A stretch of 64,000 nucleotides of DNA from Sympetrum striolatum (lineage: Eukaryota > Arthropoda > Insecta > Odonata > Libellulidae). A program made the translations under genes and the position numbers. The notes under the pieces are model-generated. The model did not search any database. It was not told where the DNA came from and saw nothing but the letters and a program-made list of their open reading frames with translations. The number at the start of each line of letters is the position of its first letter. The stretch's first letter is position 1. Positions 28,801 through 43,216 of this stretch are shown piece by piece. Location: assembly GCA_947579665.1 (NCBI GenBank), contig OX388344.1:12518346-12582345 (forward strand). Reading direction: 5' to 3'.

Positions 28801-31800
28801 CATGGCTTCGGAAGTTCATCCAAATGCTGCCGAAAGAAAATAATGAAAGTTAATTATATTTACTTTTGATAACAATGACGAATCACAAAATAGGTACAGT
28901 AATAGCATTCTTATCCATTTGTACTTAGTTAATTTGAGTTCGCATCCCTCGACCAAGCACCATCTTTCAGCACCACCCTGCTCCTTATATCGCATCGTCA
29001 TGGCTTCGGAAGTTCATCCAAATGCTGCCGAAAGATAATAATGAAAGTTAATTATATTTACTTTTGATAACAATGACGAATAACAAAATAGGTACAGCAA
29101 TAGCATTCTTATCCATTTGTACTTAGTTAATTTGAGTTCGCATCCCTCGAACAAGCACCATCTTTCTGCACCACCCTGCTCCTTATATCGCATTGTCATG
29201 GCTTCGGAAGTTCATCCAAATGCTGCCGAAAGATAATAATGAAAGTTAATTATATTTACTTTTGATAACAATTACGAATCACAAAATAGGTACAGCAATA
29301 GCATTCTTATCCATTTGTACTTAGTTAATTTGAGTTCGCATCCCTCGACCAAGCACCATCTACCAGCACCACCCTGCTCCTTGTATCGCATCGTCATGGC
29401 TTCGGAAGTTCATCCAAATGCTGCCGAAAGATAATAATGAAAGTTAATTATATTTACTTTTGATAACAATTACGAATCACAAAATAGGTACAGTAATAGC
29501 ATTCTTATCCATTTGTACTTAGTTAATTTGAGTTCGCATCCCTCGACCAAGCACCATCTACCAGCACCACCCTGCTCCTTATATCGCATCGTCATGGCTT
29601 CGGAAGTTCATCCAAATGCTGCCGAACGATAATAATGAAAGTTAATTATATTTACTTTTGATAACAATTACGAATCACAAAATAGGTACAGCAATAGCAT
29701 TCTTATCCATTTGTACTTCGTTAATTTGAGTTCGCATCCCTCGACCAAGCACCATCTTTCAGCACCACCCTGCTCCTTATATCGCATCGTCATGGCTTCG
29801 GAAGTTCATCCAAATGCTGCCGAAAGATAATAATGAAAGTTAATTATATTTACTTTTGATAACAATTACGAATCACAAAATAGGTACAGCAATAGCATTC
29901 TTATCCATTTGTACTTAGTTAATTTGAGTTCGCATCCCTCGACCAAGCTCCATCTTTCAGCACCACCCTGCTCCTTATATCGCATCGTCATGGCTTCGGA
30001 AGTTCATCCAAATTATGCCGAAAGATAATAATGAAAGTTAATTATATTTACTTTTGATAACAATTACGAATCACAAAATAGGTACAGTAATAGCATTCTT
30101 TTCCATTTGTACTTAGTTAATTTGAGTTCGCATCCCTCGACCAAGCACCATCTACCAGCACCACCCTGCTCCTTATATCGCATCGTCATGGCTTCGGAAG
30201 TTCATCCAAATGCTGCCGAAAGATAATAATGAAAGTTAATTATATTTACTTTTGATAACAATGACGAATCACAAAATAGGTACAGCAATAGCATTCTTAT
30301 CCATTTGTACTTAGTTAATTTGAGTTAACATCCCTCGACCAAGCACCATCTACCAGCACCACCCTGCTCCTTATATCGCATCGTCATGGCTTCGGAAGTT
30401 CATCCAAATGCTGCCGAAAGATAATAATGAAAGTTAATTATATTTACTTTTGATAACAATTACGAATCACAAAATAGGTACAGTAATAGCATTCTTATCC
30501 ATTTGTACTTAGTTAATTTGAGTTCGCATCCCTTGACCAAGCACCATCTACCAGCACCACCCTGCTCCTTATATCGCATCGTCATGGCTTCGGAAGTTCA
30601 TCCAAATGCTGCCGAAAGATAATAATGAAAGTTAATTATATTTACTTTTGATAACAATGACGAATCACAAAATAGGTACAGCAATAGCATTCTTATCCAT
30701 TTGTACTTAGTTAATTTGAGTTCGCATCCCTCGACCAAGCACCATCTACCAGCACCACCCTGCTCCTTATATCGCATCGTCATGGCTTCGGAAGTTAATC
30801 CAAATACTGCCGAAAGATAATAATGAAAGTTAATTATATTTACTTTTGATAACAATTACGAATCACAAAATAGGTACAGCAATAGCATTCTTATCCATTT
30901 GTACTTAGTTAATTTGAGTTCGCATCCCTCGACCAAGCACCATCTTTCAGCACCACCCTGCTCCTTATATCGCATCGTTATGGCTTCGGAAGTTCATCCA
31001 AATGCTGCCGAAAGATAATAATGAAAGTTAATTATATTTACTTTTGATAACAATTAAGAATCACAAAATAGGTACAGCAATAGAATTCTTATCCTTTTGT
31101 ACTTAGTTAATTTGAGTTCGCATCCCTCGACCAAGCACCATCTTTCAGCACCACCCTGCTCCTTATATCGCATCGTCATGTCTTCGGAAGTTCATCCAAA
31201 TGCTGCCGAAAGATAATAATGAAAGTTAATTATATTTACTTTTGATAACAATTACGAATCACAAAATAGGTACAGCAATAGCATTCTTATCCATTTCTAC
31301 TTAGTTAATTTGAGTTCGCATCCCTCGACCAAGCACCATCTTTCAGCACCACACTGCTCCTTATATCGCATCGTCATGGCTTCGGAAGTTCATCCAAATG
31401 CTGCCGAAAGATAATAATGAAAGTTAATTATATTTACTTTTGATAACAATTACGAATCACAAAATAGGTACAGTAATAGCATTCTTATCCATTTGTACTT
31501 AGTTAATTTGAGTTCGCATCCCTCGACCAAGCACCATCTTTCAGCACCACCCTGCTCCTTATATCGCATCGTCATGGCTTCGGAAGTTCATCCAAATGCT
31601 GCCGAAAGATAATAATGATTGTTAATTATATTTACTTTTGATAACAATTACGAATCACAAAATAGGTACAGCAATAGCATTCTTATCCATTTGTACTTAG
31701 TTAATTTGAGTTCGCATCCCTCGAACAAGCACCATCTTTCAGCACCACCCTGCTCCTTATATCGCATCGTCATGGCTTCGGAAGTTCATCCAAATGCTGC

Positions 31801-34400
31801 CGAAAGATAATAATGAAAGTTAATTAGATTTACTTTTGATAACAATTACGAATCACAAAATAGGTACAGTAATAGCATTCTTATCCATTTGTACTTAGTT
31901 AATTTGTGTTCGCATCCCTCGACCAAGCACCATCTACCAGCACCATCCTGCTCCTTATATCGAATCGTCATGGCTTCGGAAGTTCATCCAAATGCTGCCG
32001 AAAGATAATAATGAAAGTTAATTATATTTACTTTTGATAACAATTACAAATCACAAAATAGGTACAGCAATAGCATTCTTATCCATTTGTACTTAGTTAA
32101 TTTGAGTTCGCATCCCTCGACCAAGCACCATCTACCAGCACCACCCTGCTCCTTATATCGCATCGTCATGGCTTCGGAAGTTCATCCAAATGCTGCCGAA
32201 AGATAATAATGAAAGTGAATTATATTTACTTTTGATAACAATGACGAATCACAAAATAGTTACAGCAATAGCATTCTTATCCATTTGTACTTAGTTAATA
32301 TGAGTTCGCATCCCTCGACCAAGCACCATCTTTCAGCACCACCCTGCTCCTTATATCGCATCGTCATGGCTTCGGAAGTTCATCCAAATGCTGCCGAAAG
32401 ATAATAATGAAAGTTAATTATATTTACTTTTGATAACAATTACGAATCACAAAATGGGTACAGTAATAGCATTCTTATCCATTTGTACTTAGTTAATTTG
32501 AGTTCGCATCCCTCGACCAAGCACCATCTTTCAGCACCACCCTGCTCCTTATATCGCATCGTCATGGCTTCGGAAGTTCATCCAAATGCTGCCGAAAGAT
32601 AATAATGAAAGTTAATTATATTTACTTTTGATAACAATTACGAATCACAAAATAGGTACAGTAATAGCATTCTTATTCATTTGTACTTAGTTAATTTGAG
32701 TTCGCATCCCTCGACCAAGCACCATCTTTCAGCACCACCCTGCTCCTTTTATCGCATCGTCATGGCTTCGGAAGTTCATCCAAATGCTGCCGAAAGATAA
32801 TAATGAAAGTTAATTAAATTTACTTTTGATAACAATTACGAATCACAAAATAGGTACAGCAATAGCATTCTTATCCATTTGTACTTAGTTAATTTGAGTT
32901 CGCATCCCTCGACCAAGCACCATCTTTCAGCACCACCCTGCTCCTTATATCGCATCGTGATGGCTTCGGAAGTTCATCCAAATGCTGCCGAAAGATAATA
33001 ATGAAAGTTAATTATATTTACTTTTGATAACAATTACGAATCACAAAATAGGTACAGTAAAAGCATTCTTATCCATTTGTACTTAGTTAATTTGAGTTCG
33101 CATCCCTCGACCAAGCACCATTTTTCAGCACCACCCTGCTCCTTATATCGCATCGTCATGGCTTCGGAAGTTCATCCAAATGCTGCCGAAAGATAATAAT
33201 GAAAGTTAATTATATTTACTTTTGATAACAATTACGAATCACAAAATAGGTACAGCAATAGCATTCTTATCCATTTGTACTTAGTTAATTTGAGTTCGCA
33301 TCCCTCGAACAAGCACCATCTTTCAGCACCACCCTGCTCCTTATATCGCATCGTCATGGCTTCGGAAGTTCATCCAAATGCTGCCGAAAGATAATAATGA
33401 AAGTTAATATATTTACTTTTGATAACAATTACGAATCACAAAATAGGTACAGCAATAGCATTCTTATCCATTTGTACTTAGTTAATTTGAGTTCGCATCC
33501 CTCGAACAAGCACCATCTTTCAGCACCACCCTGCTCCTTATATCGCATTGTCATGTCTTCGGAAGTTCATCCAAATGCTGCCGAAAGATAATAATGAAAG
33601 TTAATTATATTTACTTTTGATAACAATTACGAATCACAAAATAGGTACAGCAATAGCATTCTTATCCATTTGTACTTAGTTAATTTGAGTTCGCATCCCT
33701 CGACCAAGCACCATCTTTCAGCACCACCCTGCTCCTTATATCGCATCGTCATGGCTTCGGAAGTTCATCCAACTGCTGCCGAAAGATAATAATGAAAGTT
33801 AATTATATTTACTTTTGATAACAATTACGAATCACAAAATAGGTAGAGTAATAGCATTCTTATTCATTTGTACTTAGTTAATTTGAGTTCCCATCCCTCG
33901 ACCAAGCACCATCTTTCAGCACCACCCTGCTCCTTATATCGCATCGTCATGGCTTCGGAAGTTCATCCAAATGCTGCCGAAAGATAATAATGAAAGTTAA
34001 TTATATTTACTTTTGATAACAATGACGAATCACAAAATAGGTACAGCAATATTATTCTTATCCATTTGTACTTAGTTAATTTGAGTTCGCATCCCTCGAC
34101 CAAGCACCATCTTTCAGCACCACCCTGCTCCTTATATCGCATCGTCATGGCTTCGGAAGTTCATCCAAATGCTGCCGAAAGATAATAATGAAAGTTAATT
34201 ATATTTACTTTTGATAACAATGACGAATCACAAAATAGGTACAGCAATAGCATTCTTATCCATTTGTACTTAGTTAATTTGAGTTCGCATCCCTCGAACA
34301 AGCACCATCTTTCAGCACCACCCTGCTCCTTATATCGCATTTTCATGGCTTCGGAAGTTCATCCAAATGCTGCCGAAAGATAATAATGAAAGTTAATTAT
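22900..34400. repeat. Large imperfect duplication, about 5-6 kb, with internal copy-number shifts
   Basis: Rare markers in 22.9-29.2 kb recur in 29.2-34.4 kb in the same order, but the offset steps in near-multiples of 198. It is 6334 for TTGTATCGC (23048, 29382) and AACGAT (23291, 29625); 5741 for the two 85-codon open frames (24857, 30598); 6137 for TTAATTAGATT (25686, 31823) and GAAAGTGAATT (26080, 32217); and 5147 for the deletion monomers (28250, 33397) and TTCCCATCCC (28741, 33888). The steps match the loss of three monomers, the gain of two, and the five-monomer duplication at 26-28 kb. Confidence 0.8.
26070..28050. repeat. Tandem pair, 5 monomers each (990 bp)
   Basis: GAAAGTGAATT (26080, 27070), AAATAGTTACAGC, AAAATGGGTAC, TATTCATTTG and CGTGATGGC all recur at exactly 990 bp, and the same series occurs once at 32.2-33.0 kb. 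The duplication therefore happened in this copy after the larger block duplication, or was lost in the other. CCAAGCTCC at about 27371 is private to the second copy. Confidence 0.85.
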
Positions 34401-37400
34401 ATTTACTTTTGATAACAATTACGAATCACAAAATAGGTACAGCAATAGCATTCTTATCCATTTGTACTTAGTTAATTTGAGTTCGCATCCCTCGACCAAG
34501 CACCATCTTTCAGCACCACCCTGCTCCTTATATCGCATCGTCATGGCTTCGGAAGTTCATCCAAATGCTGCCGAAAGATAATAATGAAAGTTAATTATAT
34601 TTACTTTTGATAACAATTACGAATCACAAAATCGGTACAGTAATAGCATTCTTATCCATTTGTACTTAGTTAATTTGAGTTCGCATCCCTCGACCAAGCA
34701 CCATCTTTCAGCACCACCCTGCTCCTTATATCGCATCGTCATGGCTTCTGAAGTTCACCCAAATGCTGCCGAAAAATAATAATAAAAGTTAATTATATTT
34801 ACTTTTGATAACAATGACGAATCACAAAATAGGTACAGTAATAGCATTCTTATCCATTTGTACTTAGTTAATTTGAGTTCGCATCCCTCGACCAAGCACC
34901 ATCTTTCAGCACCACCCTGCTCCTTATATCGCATCGTCATGGCTTCGGAAGTTCATCCAAATGCTGCCGAAAGATAATAATGAAAGTTAATTATATTTAC
35001 TTTTGATAACAATGACGAATCACAAAATAGGTACAGCAATAGCATTCTTATCCATTTGTACTTAGTTAATTTGAGTTCGCATCCCTCGACCAAGCACCAT
35101 CTTTCAGCACCACCCTGCTCCTTATATCGCATTGTCATGGCTTCGGAAGTTCATCCAAATGCTGCCGAAAGATAATAATGAAAGTTAATTATATTTACTT
35201 TTGATAACAATTACGAATCACAAAATAGGTACAGCAATAGCATTCTTATCCATTTGTACTTAGTTAATTTGAGTTCGCATCCCTCGACCAAGCACCATCT
35301 TTCAGCACCACACTGCTCCTTATATCGCATCGACATGGCTACGGAAGTTCATCCAAATGCTGCCGAAAGATAATAATGAAAGTTAATTATATTTACTTTT
35401 GATAACAATTACGAATCACAAAATAGGTACAGCAATAGCATTCTTATCCATTTGTACTTAGTTAATTTGAGTTCGCATCCCTCGTCCAAGCACCATCTAC
35501 CAGCACCACCCTGCTCCTTATATCGCATCGTCATGGCTTCGGAAGTTCATCCAAATGCTGCCGAAAGATAATAATGAAAGTTAATTATATTTACTTTTGA
35601 TAACAATTACGAATCACAAAATAGGTACAGCAATAGCATTCTTATCCATTTGTACTTAGTTAATTTGAGTTCGCATCCCTCGACCAAGCACCATCTACCA
35701 GCACCATCCTGCTCCTTATATCGCATCGTCATGGCTTCGGAAGTTCATCCAAATGCTGCCGAAAGATCATAATGAAAGTTAAATATATTTACTTTTGATA
35801 ACAATTACGAATCACAAAATAGGTACAGCAATAGCATTCTTATCCATTTGTACTTAGTTAATTTGAGTTCGCATCCCTCGACCAAGCACCATCTACCAGC
35901 ACCACCCTGCTCCTTATATCGCATCGTCATGGCATCATAAGTTCATCCAAATGCTGCCGAAAGATAATAATGAAAGTTAATTATATTTACTTTTGATAAC
36001 AATTACGAATCACAAAATAGGTACAGCAATAGCATTCTTATCCATTTGTACTTAGTTAATTTGAGTTCGCATCCCTCGACCAAGCACCATCTTTCAGCAC
36101 CACCCTGCTCCTTATATCGCATCGTCATGGCTTCGGAAGTTCATCCAAATGCTGCCGAAAGATAATAATGAAAGTTAATTATATTTACTTTTGAAAACAA
36201 TTACGAATCACAAAAACGTACAGCAATAGCATTCTTATCCATTTGTACTTAATTAATTTGAGTTCGCATCCCTCGACCAAGCACCATCTTTCAGCACCAC
36301 CCTGCTCCTTATATCGCATCGTCATGGCTTCGGAAGTTCATCCAAATGCTGCCGAAAGATAATAATGAAAGTTAATTATATTTACTTTTGATAACAATGA
36401 CGAATCACAAAATAGGTACAGCAATAGCATTCTTATCCATTTGTACTTAGTTAATTTGAGTTCGCATCCCTCGACCAAGCACCATCTTTCAGCACCACCC
36501 TGCTCCTTATATCGCATCGTCATGGCTTCGGAAGTTCATCCAAATGCTGCCGAAAGATAATAATGAAAGTTAATTATATTTACTTTTGATAACAATTACG
36601 AATCACAAAATAGGTACAGCAATAGCATTCTTATCCATTTGTACTTAGTTAATTTGAGTTCGCATCCCTCGACCAAGCACCATCATTCATCACCACCCTG
36701 CTCGTTATATCGCATCGTCATGGCTTCGGAAGTTCATCCAAATGCTGCCGAAAGATAATAATGAAAGTTAATTATATTTACTTTTGATAACAATGACGAA
36801 TCACAAAATAGGTACAGCAATAGCATTCTTATCCATTTGTACTTAGTTAATTTGAGTTCGCATCCCTCGACCAAGCACCATCTACCAGCACCACCCTGCT
36901 CGTTATATCGCATCGTCATGGCTTCGGAAGTTCATCCAAATGCTGCCGAAAGATAATAATGAAAGTTAATAATATTTACTTTTGATAACAATTACGAATC
37001 ACAAAATAGGTACAGCAATAGCATTCTTATCAATTTGTACTTAGTTAATTTGAGTTCGCATCCCTCGACCAAGCTCCATCTTTCAGCACCACCCTGCTCC
37101 TTATATCGCATCGTCATGGCTTCGGAAGTTCATCCAAATGCTGCCGAAAGATAATAATGAAAGTTAATTATATTTACTTTTGATAACAATGACGAATCAC
37201 AAAATAGGTACAGCAATAGCATTCTTATCCATTTGTACTTAGTTAATTTGAGTTCGCATCCCTCGACCAAGCACCATCTACCAGCACCACCCTGCTCCTT
37301 ATATCGCATCGTCATGGCTTCGGAAGTTCATCCAAATGCTGCCGAAAGATAATAATGAAAGTTAATTATATTTACTTTTGATAACAATTACGAATCACAA

Positions 37401-37615
37401 AATAGGTACAGTAATAGCATTCTTATCCATTTGTACTTAGTTAATTTGAGTTCGCATCCCTCGACCAAGCACCATCTACCAGCACCACCCTGCTCCTTAT
37501 ATCGCATCGTCATGGCTTCGGAAGTTCATCCAAATGCTGCCGAAAGATAATTATGAAAGTTAATTATATTTACTTTTGATAACAATGACGAATCACAAAA
37601 TAGGTACAGCAATAG

Positions 37616-40600
37616 CATTCTTATCCATTTGTACTTAGTTAATTTGAGTTCGCATCCCTCGACCAAGCACCATCTTTCAGCACCACCCTACTCCTTATAT
37701 CGAATCGTCATGGCTTCGGAAGTTCATCCAAATGCTGCCGAACGATTATAATGAAAGTTAATTATATTTACTTTTGATAACAATTACGAATCACAAAATA
37801 GGTACAGTAATAGCATTCTTATCCATTTGTACTTAGTTAATTTGAGTTCGCATCCCTCGACCAAGCACCATCTACCAGCACCACCCTGCTCCTTATATCG
37901 CATCGTCATGGCTTCGGAAGTTCATCCAAATGCTGCCGAAAGATAATAATGAAAGTTAATTATATTTACTTTTGATAACAATTACGAATCACAAAATAGT
38001 TACAGCAATAGCATTCTTATCCATTTGTACTTAGTTAATTTGAGTTCGCATCCCTCGACCAAGCACCATCTACCAGCACCACCCTGCTCCTTATATCGCA
38101 TCGTCATGGCTTCGGAAGTTCATCCAAATGCTGCCGAAAGATAATAATGAAAGTTAATTATATTTACTTTTGATAACAATTACGAATCACAAAATAGGTA
38201 CAGTAATAGCATTCTTATCCATTTGTACTTAGTTAATTTGAGTTCGCATCCCTCGACCAAGCACCATCTACCAGCACCACCCTGCTCCTTATATCGCATC
38301 GTCATGGCTTCGGAAGTTCATCCAAATGCTGCCGAAAGATAATAATGAAAGTTAATTATATTTACTTTTGATAACAATGACGAATCACAAAATAGGTACA
38401 GCAATAGCATTCTTATCCATTTGTACTTAGTTAATTTGAGTTCGCATCCCTCGACCAAGCACCATCTTTCAGCACCACCCTGCTCCTTATATCGCATCGT
38501 CATGGCTTCGGAAGTTCATCCAAATGCTGCCGAAAGATAATAATGAAAGTTAATTATATTTACTTTTGATAACAATGACGAATCACAAAATAGGTACAGC
38601 AATATTATTCTTATCCATTTGTACTTAGTTAATTTGAGTTCGCATCCCTCGACCAAGCACCATCTACCAGCACCACCCTGCTCCTTATATCGCATCGTCA
38701 TGGCTTCGGAAGTTCATCCAAATGCTGCCGAAAGATAATAATGAAAGTTATTATATTTACTTTTGATAACAATGACGAATCACAAAATAGGTACAGCAAT
38801 AGCATTCTTATCCATTTGTACTTAGTTAATTTGAGTTCGCATCCCTCGACCAAGCACCATCTACCAGCACCACCCTGCTCCTTATATCGCATCGTCATGG
38901 CTTCGGAAGTTCATCCAAATACTGCCGAAAGATAATAATGAAAGTTAATTATATTTACTTTTGATAACAATTACGAATCACAAAATAGGTACAGTAATAG
39001 CATTCTTATCCATTTGTACTTAGTTAATTTGAGTTCGCATCCCTCGACCAAGCACCATCTACCAGCACCACCCTGCTCCTTATATCGCATCGTCATGGCT
39101 TCGGAAGTTCATCCAAATGCTGCCGAAAGATAATAATGAAAGTTAATTATATTTACTTTTGATAACAATTACGAATCACAAAATAGGTACAGCAATAGCA
39201 TTCTTATCCATTTGTACTTAGTTAATTTGAGTTCGCATCCCTCGACCATGCACCATCTACCAGCACCACCCTGCTCCTTATATCGCATCGTCATGGCTTC
39301 GGAAGTTCATCCAAATGCTGCCGAAAGATAATAATGAAAGTTAATTATATTTACTTTTGATAACAATGACGAATCACAAAATAGGTACAGCAATAGCATT
39401 CTTATCCATTTGTACTTAGTTAATTTGAGTTCGCATCCCTCGACCAAGCACCATCTTTCAGCACCACCCTGCTCCTTATATAGCATCGTCATGGCTTCGG
39501 AAGTTCATCCAAATGCTGCCGAAAGATAATAATGAAAGTTAATTATATTTACTTTTGATAACAATTACGAATCACAAAATAGGTACAGCAATAGCATTCT
39601 TATCCATTTGTACTTAGTTAATTTGAGTTCGCATCCCTCGACCAAGCACCATCTACCAGCACCATCCTGCTCCTTATATCGCATCGTCATGGCTTCGGAA
39701 GTTCATCCAAATGCTGCCGAAAGATAATAATGAAAGTTAATTATATTTACTTTTGATAACAATTACGAATCACAAAATAGGTACAGCAATAGCATTCTTA
39801 TCCATTTGTACTTAGTTAATTTGAGTTCGCATCCCTCGACCAAGCACCATCTACCAGCACCACCCTGCTCCTTATATCGCATCGTCATGGCTTCGGAAGT
39901 TCATCCAAATGCTGCCGAAAGATAATAATGAAAGTTAATTATATTTACTTTTGATAACAATTACGAATCACAAAATAGGTACAGTAAAAGCATTCTTATC
40001 CATTTGTACTTAGTTAATTTGAGTTCGCATCCCTCGACCAAGCACCATCTTTATGCACCACCCTGCTTCTTATATCGCATCGTCATGGCTTCGGAAGTTC
40101 ATCCAAATGCTGCCGTAAGATAATAATGAATGTTAATTATATTTACTTTTGATAACAATTACGAATCACAAAATAGGTACAGTAATAGCATTCTTATCCA
40201 TTTGTACTTAGTTAATTTGAGTTCGCATCCCTCGACCAAGCACCATCTACCAGCACCACCCTGCTCCTTATATCGCATCGTCATGGCTTCGGAAGTTCAT
40301 CCAAATGCTGCCGAAAGATAATAATGAAAGTTAATTATATTTACTTTTGATAACAATTACGAATCACAAAATAGGTACAGTAAAAGCATTCTTATCCATT
40401 TGTACTTAGTTAATTTGAGTTCGCATCCCTCGACCAAGCACCATCTTTCAGCACCACCCTACTCCTTATATCGAATCGTCATGGCTTCGGAAGTTCATCC
40501 AAATGCTGCCGAACGATTATAATGAAAGTTAATTATATTTACTTTTGATAACAATTACGAATCACAAAATAGGTACAGTAATAGCATTCTTATCCATTTG

Positions 40601-43216
40601 TACTTAGTTAATTTGAGTTCGCATCCCTCGACCAAGCACCATCTACCAGCACCACCCTGCTCCTTATATCGCATCGTCATGGCTTCGGAAGTTCATCCAA
40701 ATGCTGCCGAAAGATAATAATGAAAGTTAATTATATTTACTTTTGATAACAATTACGAATCACAAAATAGGTACAGCAATAGCATTCTTATCCATTTGTA
40801 CTTAGTTAATTTGAGTTCGCATCCCTCGACCAAGCACCATCTACCAGCACCACCCTGCTCCTTATATCGCATCGTCATGGCTTCGGAAGTTCATCCAAAT
40901 GCTGCCGAAAGATAATAATGAAAGTTAATTATATTTACTTTTGATAACAATTACGAATCACAAAATAGGTACAGTAATAGCATTCTTATCCATTTGTACT
41001 TAGTTAATTTGAGTTCGCATCCCTCGACCAAGCACCATCTACCAGCACCACCCTGCTCCTTATATCGCATCGTCATGGCTTCGGAAGTTCATCCAAATGC
41101 TGCCGAAAGATAATAATGAAAGTTAATTATATTTACTTTTGATAACAATGACGAATCACAAAATAGGTACAGCAATAGCATTCTTATCCATTTGTACTTA
41201 GTTAATTTGAGTTCGCATCCCTCGACCAAGCACCATCTTTCAGCACCACCCTGCTCCTTATATCGCATCGTCATGGCTTCGGAAGTTCATCCAAATGCTG
41301 CCGAAAGATAATAATGAAAGTTAATTATATTTACTTTTGATAACAATGACGAATCACAAAATAGGTACAGCAATATTATTCTTATCCATTTGTACTTAGT
41401 TAATTTGAGTTCGCATCCCTCGACCAAGCACCATCTACCAGCACCACCCTGCTCCTTATATCGCATCGTCATGGCTTCGGAAGTTCATCCAAATGCTGCC
41501 GAAAGATAATAATGAAAGTTATTATATTTACTTTTGATAACAATGACGAATCACAAAATAGGTACAGCAATAGCATTCTTATCCATTTGTACTTAGTTAA
41601 TTTGAGTTCGCATCCCTCGACCAAGCACCATCTACCAGCACCACCCTGCTCCTTATATCGCATCGTCATGGCTTCGGAAGTTCATCCAAATACTGCCGAA
41701 AGATAATAATGAAAGTTAATTATATTTACTTTTGATAACAATTACGAATCACAAAATAGGTACAGTAATAGCATTCTTATCCATTTGTACTTAGTTAATT
41801 TGAGTTCGCATCCCTCGACCAAGCACCATCTACCAGCACCACCCTGCTCCTTATATCGCATCGTCATGGCTTCGGAAGTTCATCCAAATGCTGCCGAAAG
41901 ATAATAATGAAAGTTAATTATATTTACTTTTGATAACAATTACGAATCACAAAATAGGTACAGCAATAGCATTCTTATCCATTTGTACTTAGTTAATTTG
42001 AGTTCGCATCCCTCGACCATGCACCATCTACCAGCACCACCCTGCTCCTTATATCGCATCGTCATGGCTTCGGAAGTTCATCCAAATGCTGCCGAAAGAT
42101 AATAATGAAAGTTAATTATATTTACTTTTGATAACAATGACGAATCACAAAATAGGTACAGCAATAGCATTCTTATCCATTTGTACTTAGTTAATTTGAG
42201 TTCGCATCCCTCGACCAAGCACCATCTTTCAGCACCACCCTGCTCCTTATATAGCATCGTCATGGCTTCGGAAGTTCATCCAAATGCTGCCGAAAGATAA
42301 TAATGAAAGTTAATTATATTTACTTTTGATAACAATTACGAATCACAAAATAGGTACAGCAATAGCATTCTTATCCATTTGTACTTAGTTAATTTGAGTT
42401 CGCATCCCTCGACCAAGCACCATCTACCAGCACCATCCTGCTCCTTATATCGCATCGTCATGGCTTCGGAAGTTCATCCAAATGCTGCCGAAAGATAATA
42501 ATGAAAGTTAATTATATTTACTTTTGATAACAATTACGAATCACAAAATAGGTACAGCAATAGCATTCTTATCCATTTGTACTTAGTTAATTTGAGTTCG
42601 CATCCCTCGACCAAGCACCATCTACCAGCACCACCCTGCTCCTTATATCGCATCGTCATGGCTTCGGAAGTTCATCCAAATGCTGCCGAAAGATAATAAT
42701 GAAAGTTAATTATATTTACTTTTGATAACAATTACGAATCACAAAATAGGTACAGTAAAAGCATTCTTATCCATTTGTACTTAGTTAATTTGAGTTCGCA
42801 TCCCTCGACCAAGCACCATCTTTATGCACCACCCTGCTTCTTATATCGCATCGTCATGGCTTCGGAAGTTCATCCAAATGCTGCCGTAAGATAATAATGA
42901 ATGTTAATTATATTTACTTTTGATAACAATTACGAATCACAAAATAGGTACAGTAATAGCATTCTTATCCATTTGTACTTAGTTAATTTGAGTTCGCATC
43001 CCTCGACCAAGCACCATCTACCAGCACCACCCTGCTCCTTATATCGCATCGTCATGGCTTCGGAAGTTCATCCAAATGCTGCCGAAAGATAATAATGAAA
43101 GTTAATTATATTTACTTTTGATAACAATTACGAATCACAAAATAGGTACAGTAAAAGCATTCTTATCCATTTGTACTTAGTTAATTTGAGTTCGCATCCC
43201 TCGACCAAGCACCATC
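37616..43216. repeat. Higher-order tandem pair, 14 monomers each (2771 bp)
   Basis: Markers at offset 2771 include CGAACGATTATAATG (37741, 40512), CAATATTATTC (38601, 41372), the one-base-short GTTATTATATTT monomer (38750, 41521), CTCGACCATGCACC (39241, 42012), the TATATAGCATCG monomer and GAATGTTAATT (40130, 42901). The unit is 14 x 198 minus 1. AAAATAGTTACAGC near 37995 is private to the first copy, so this pair is slightly diverged. Confidence 0.85.
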
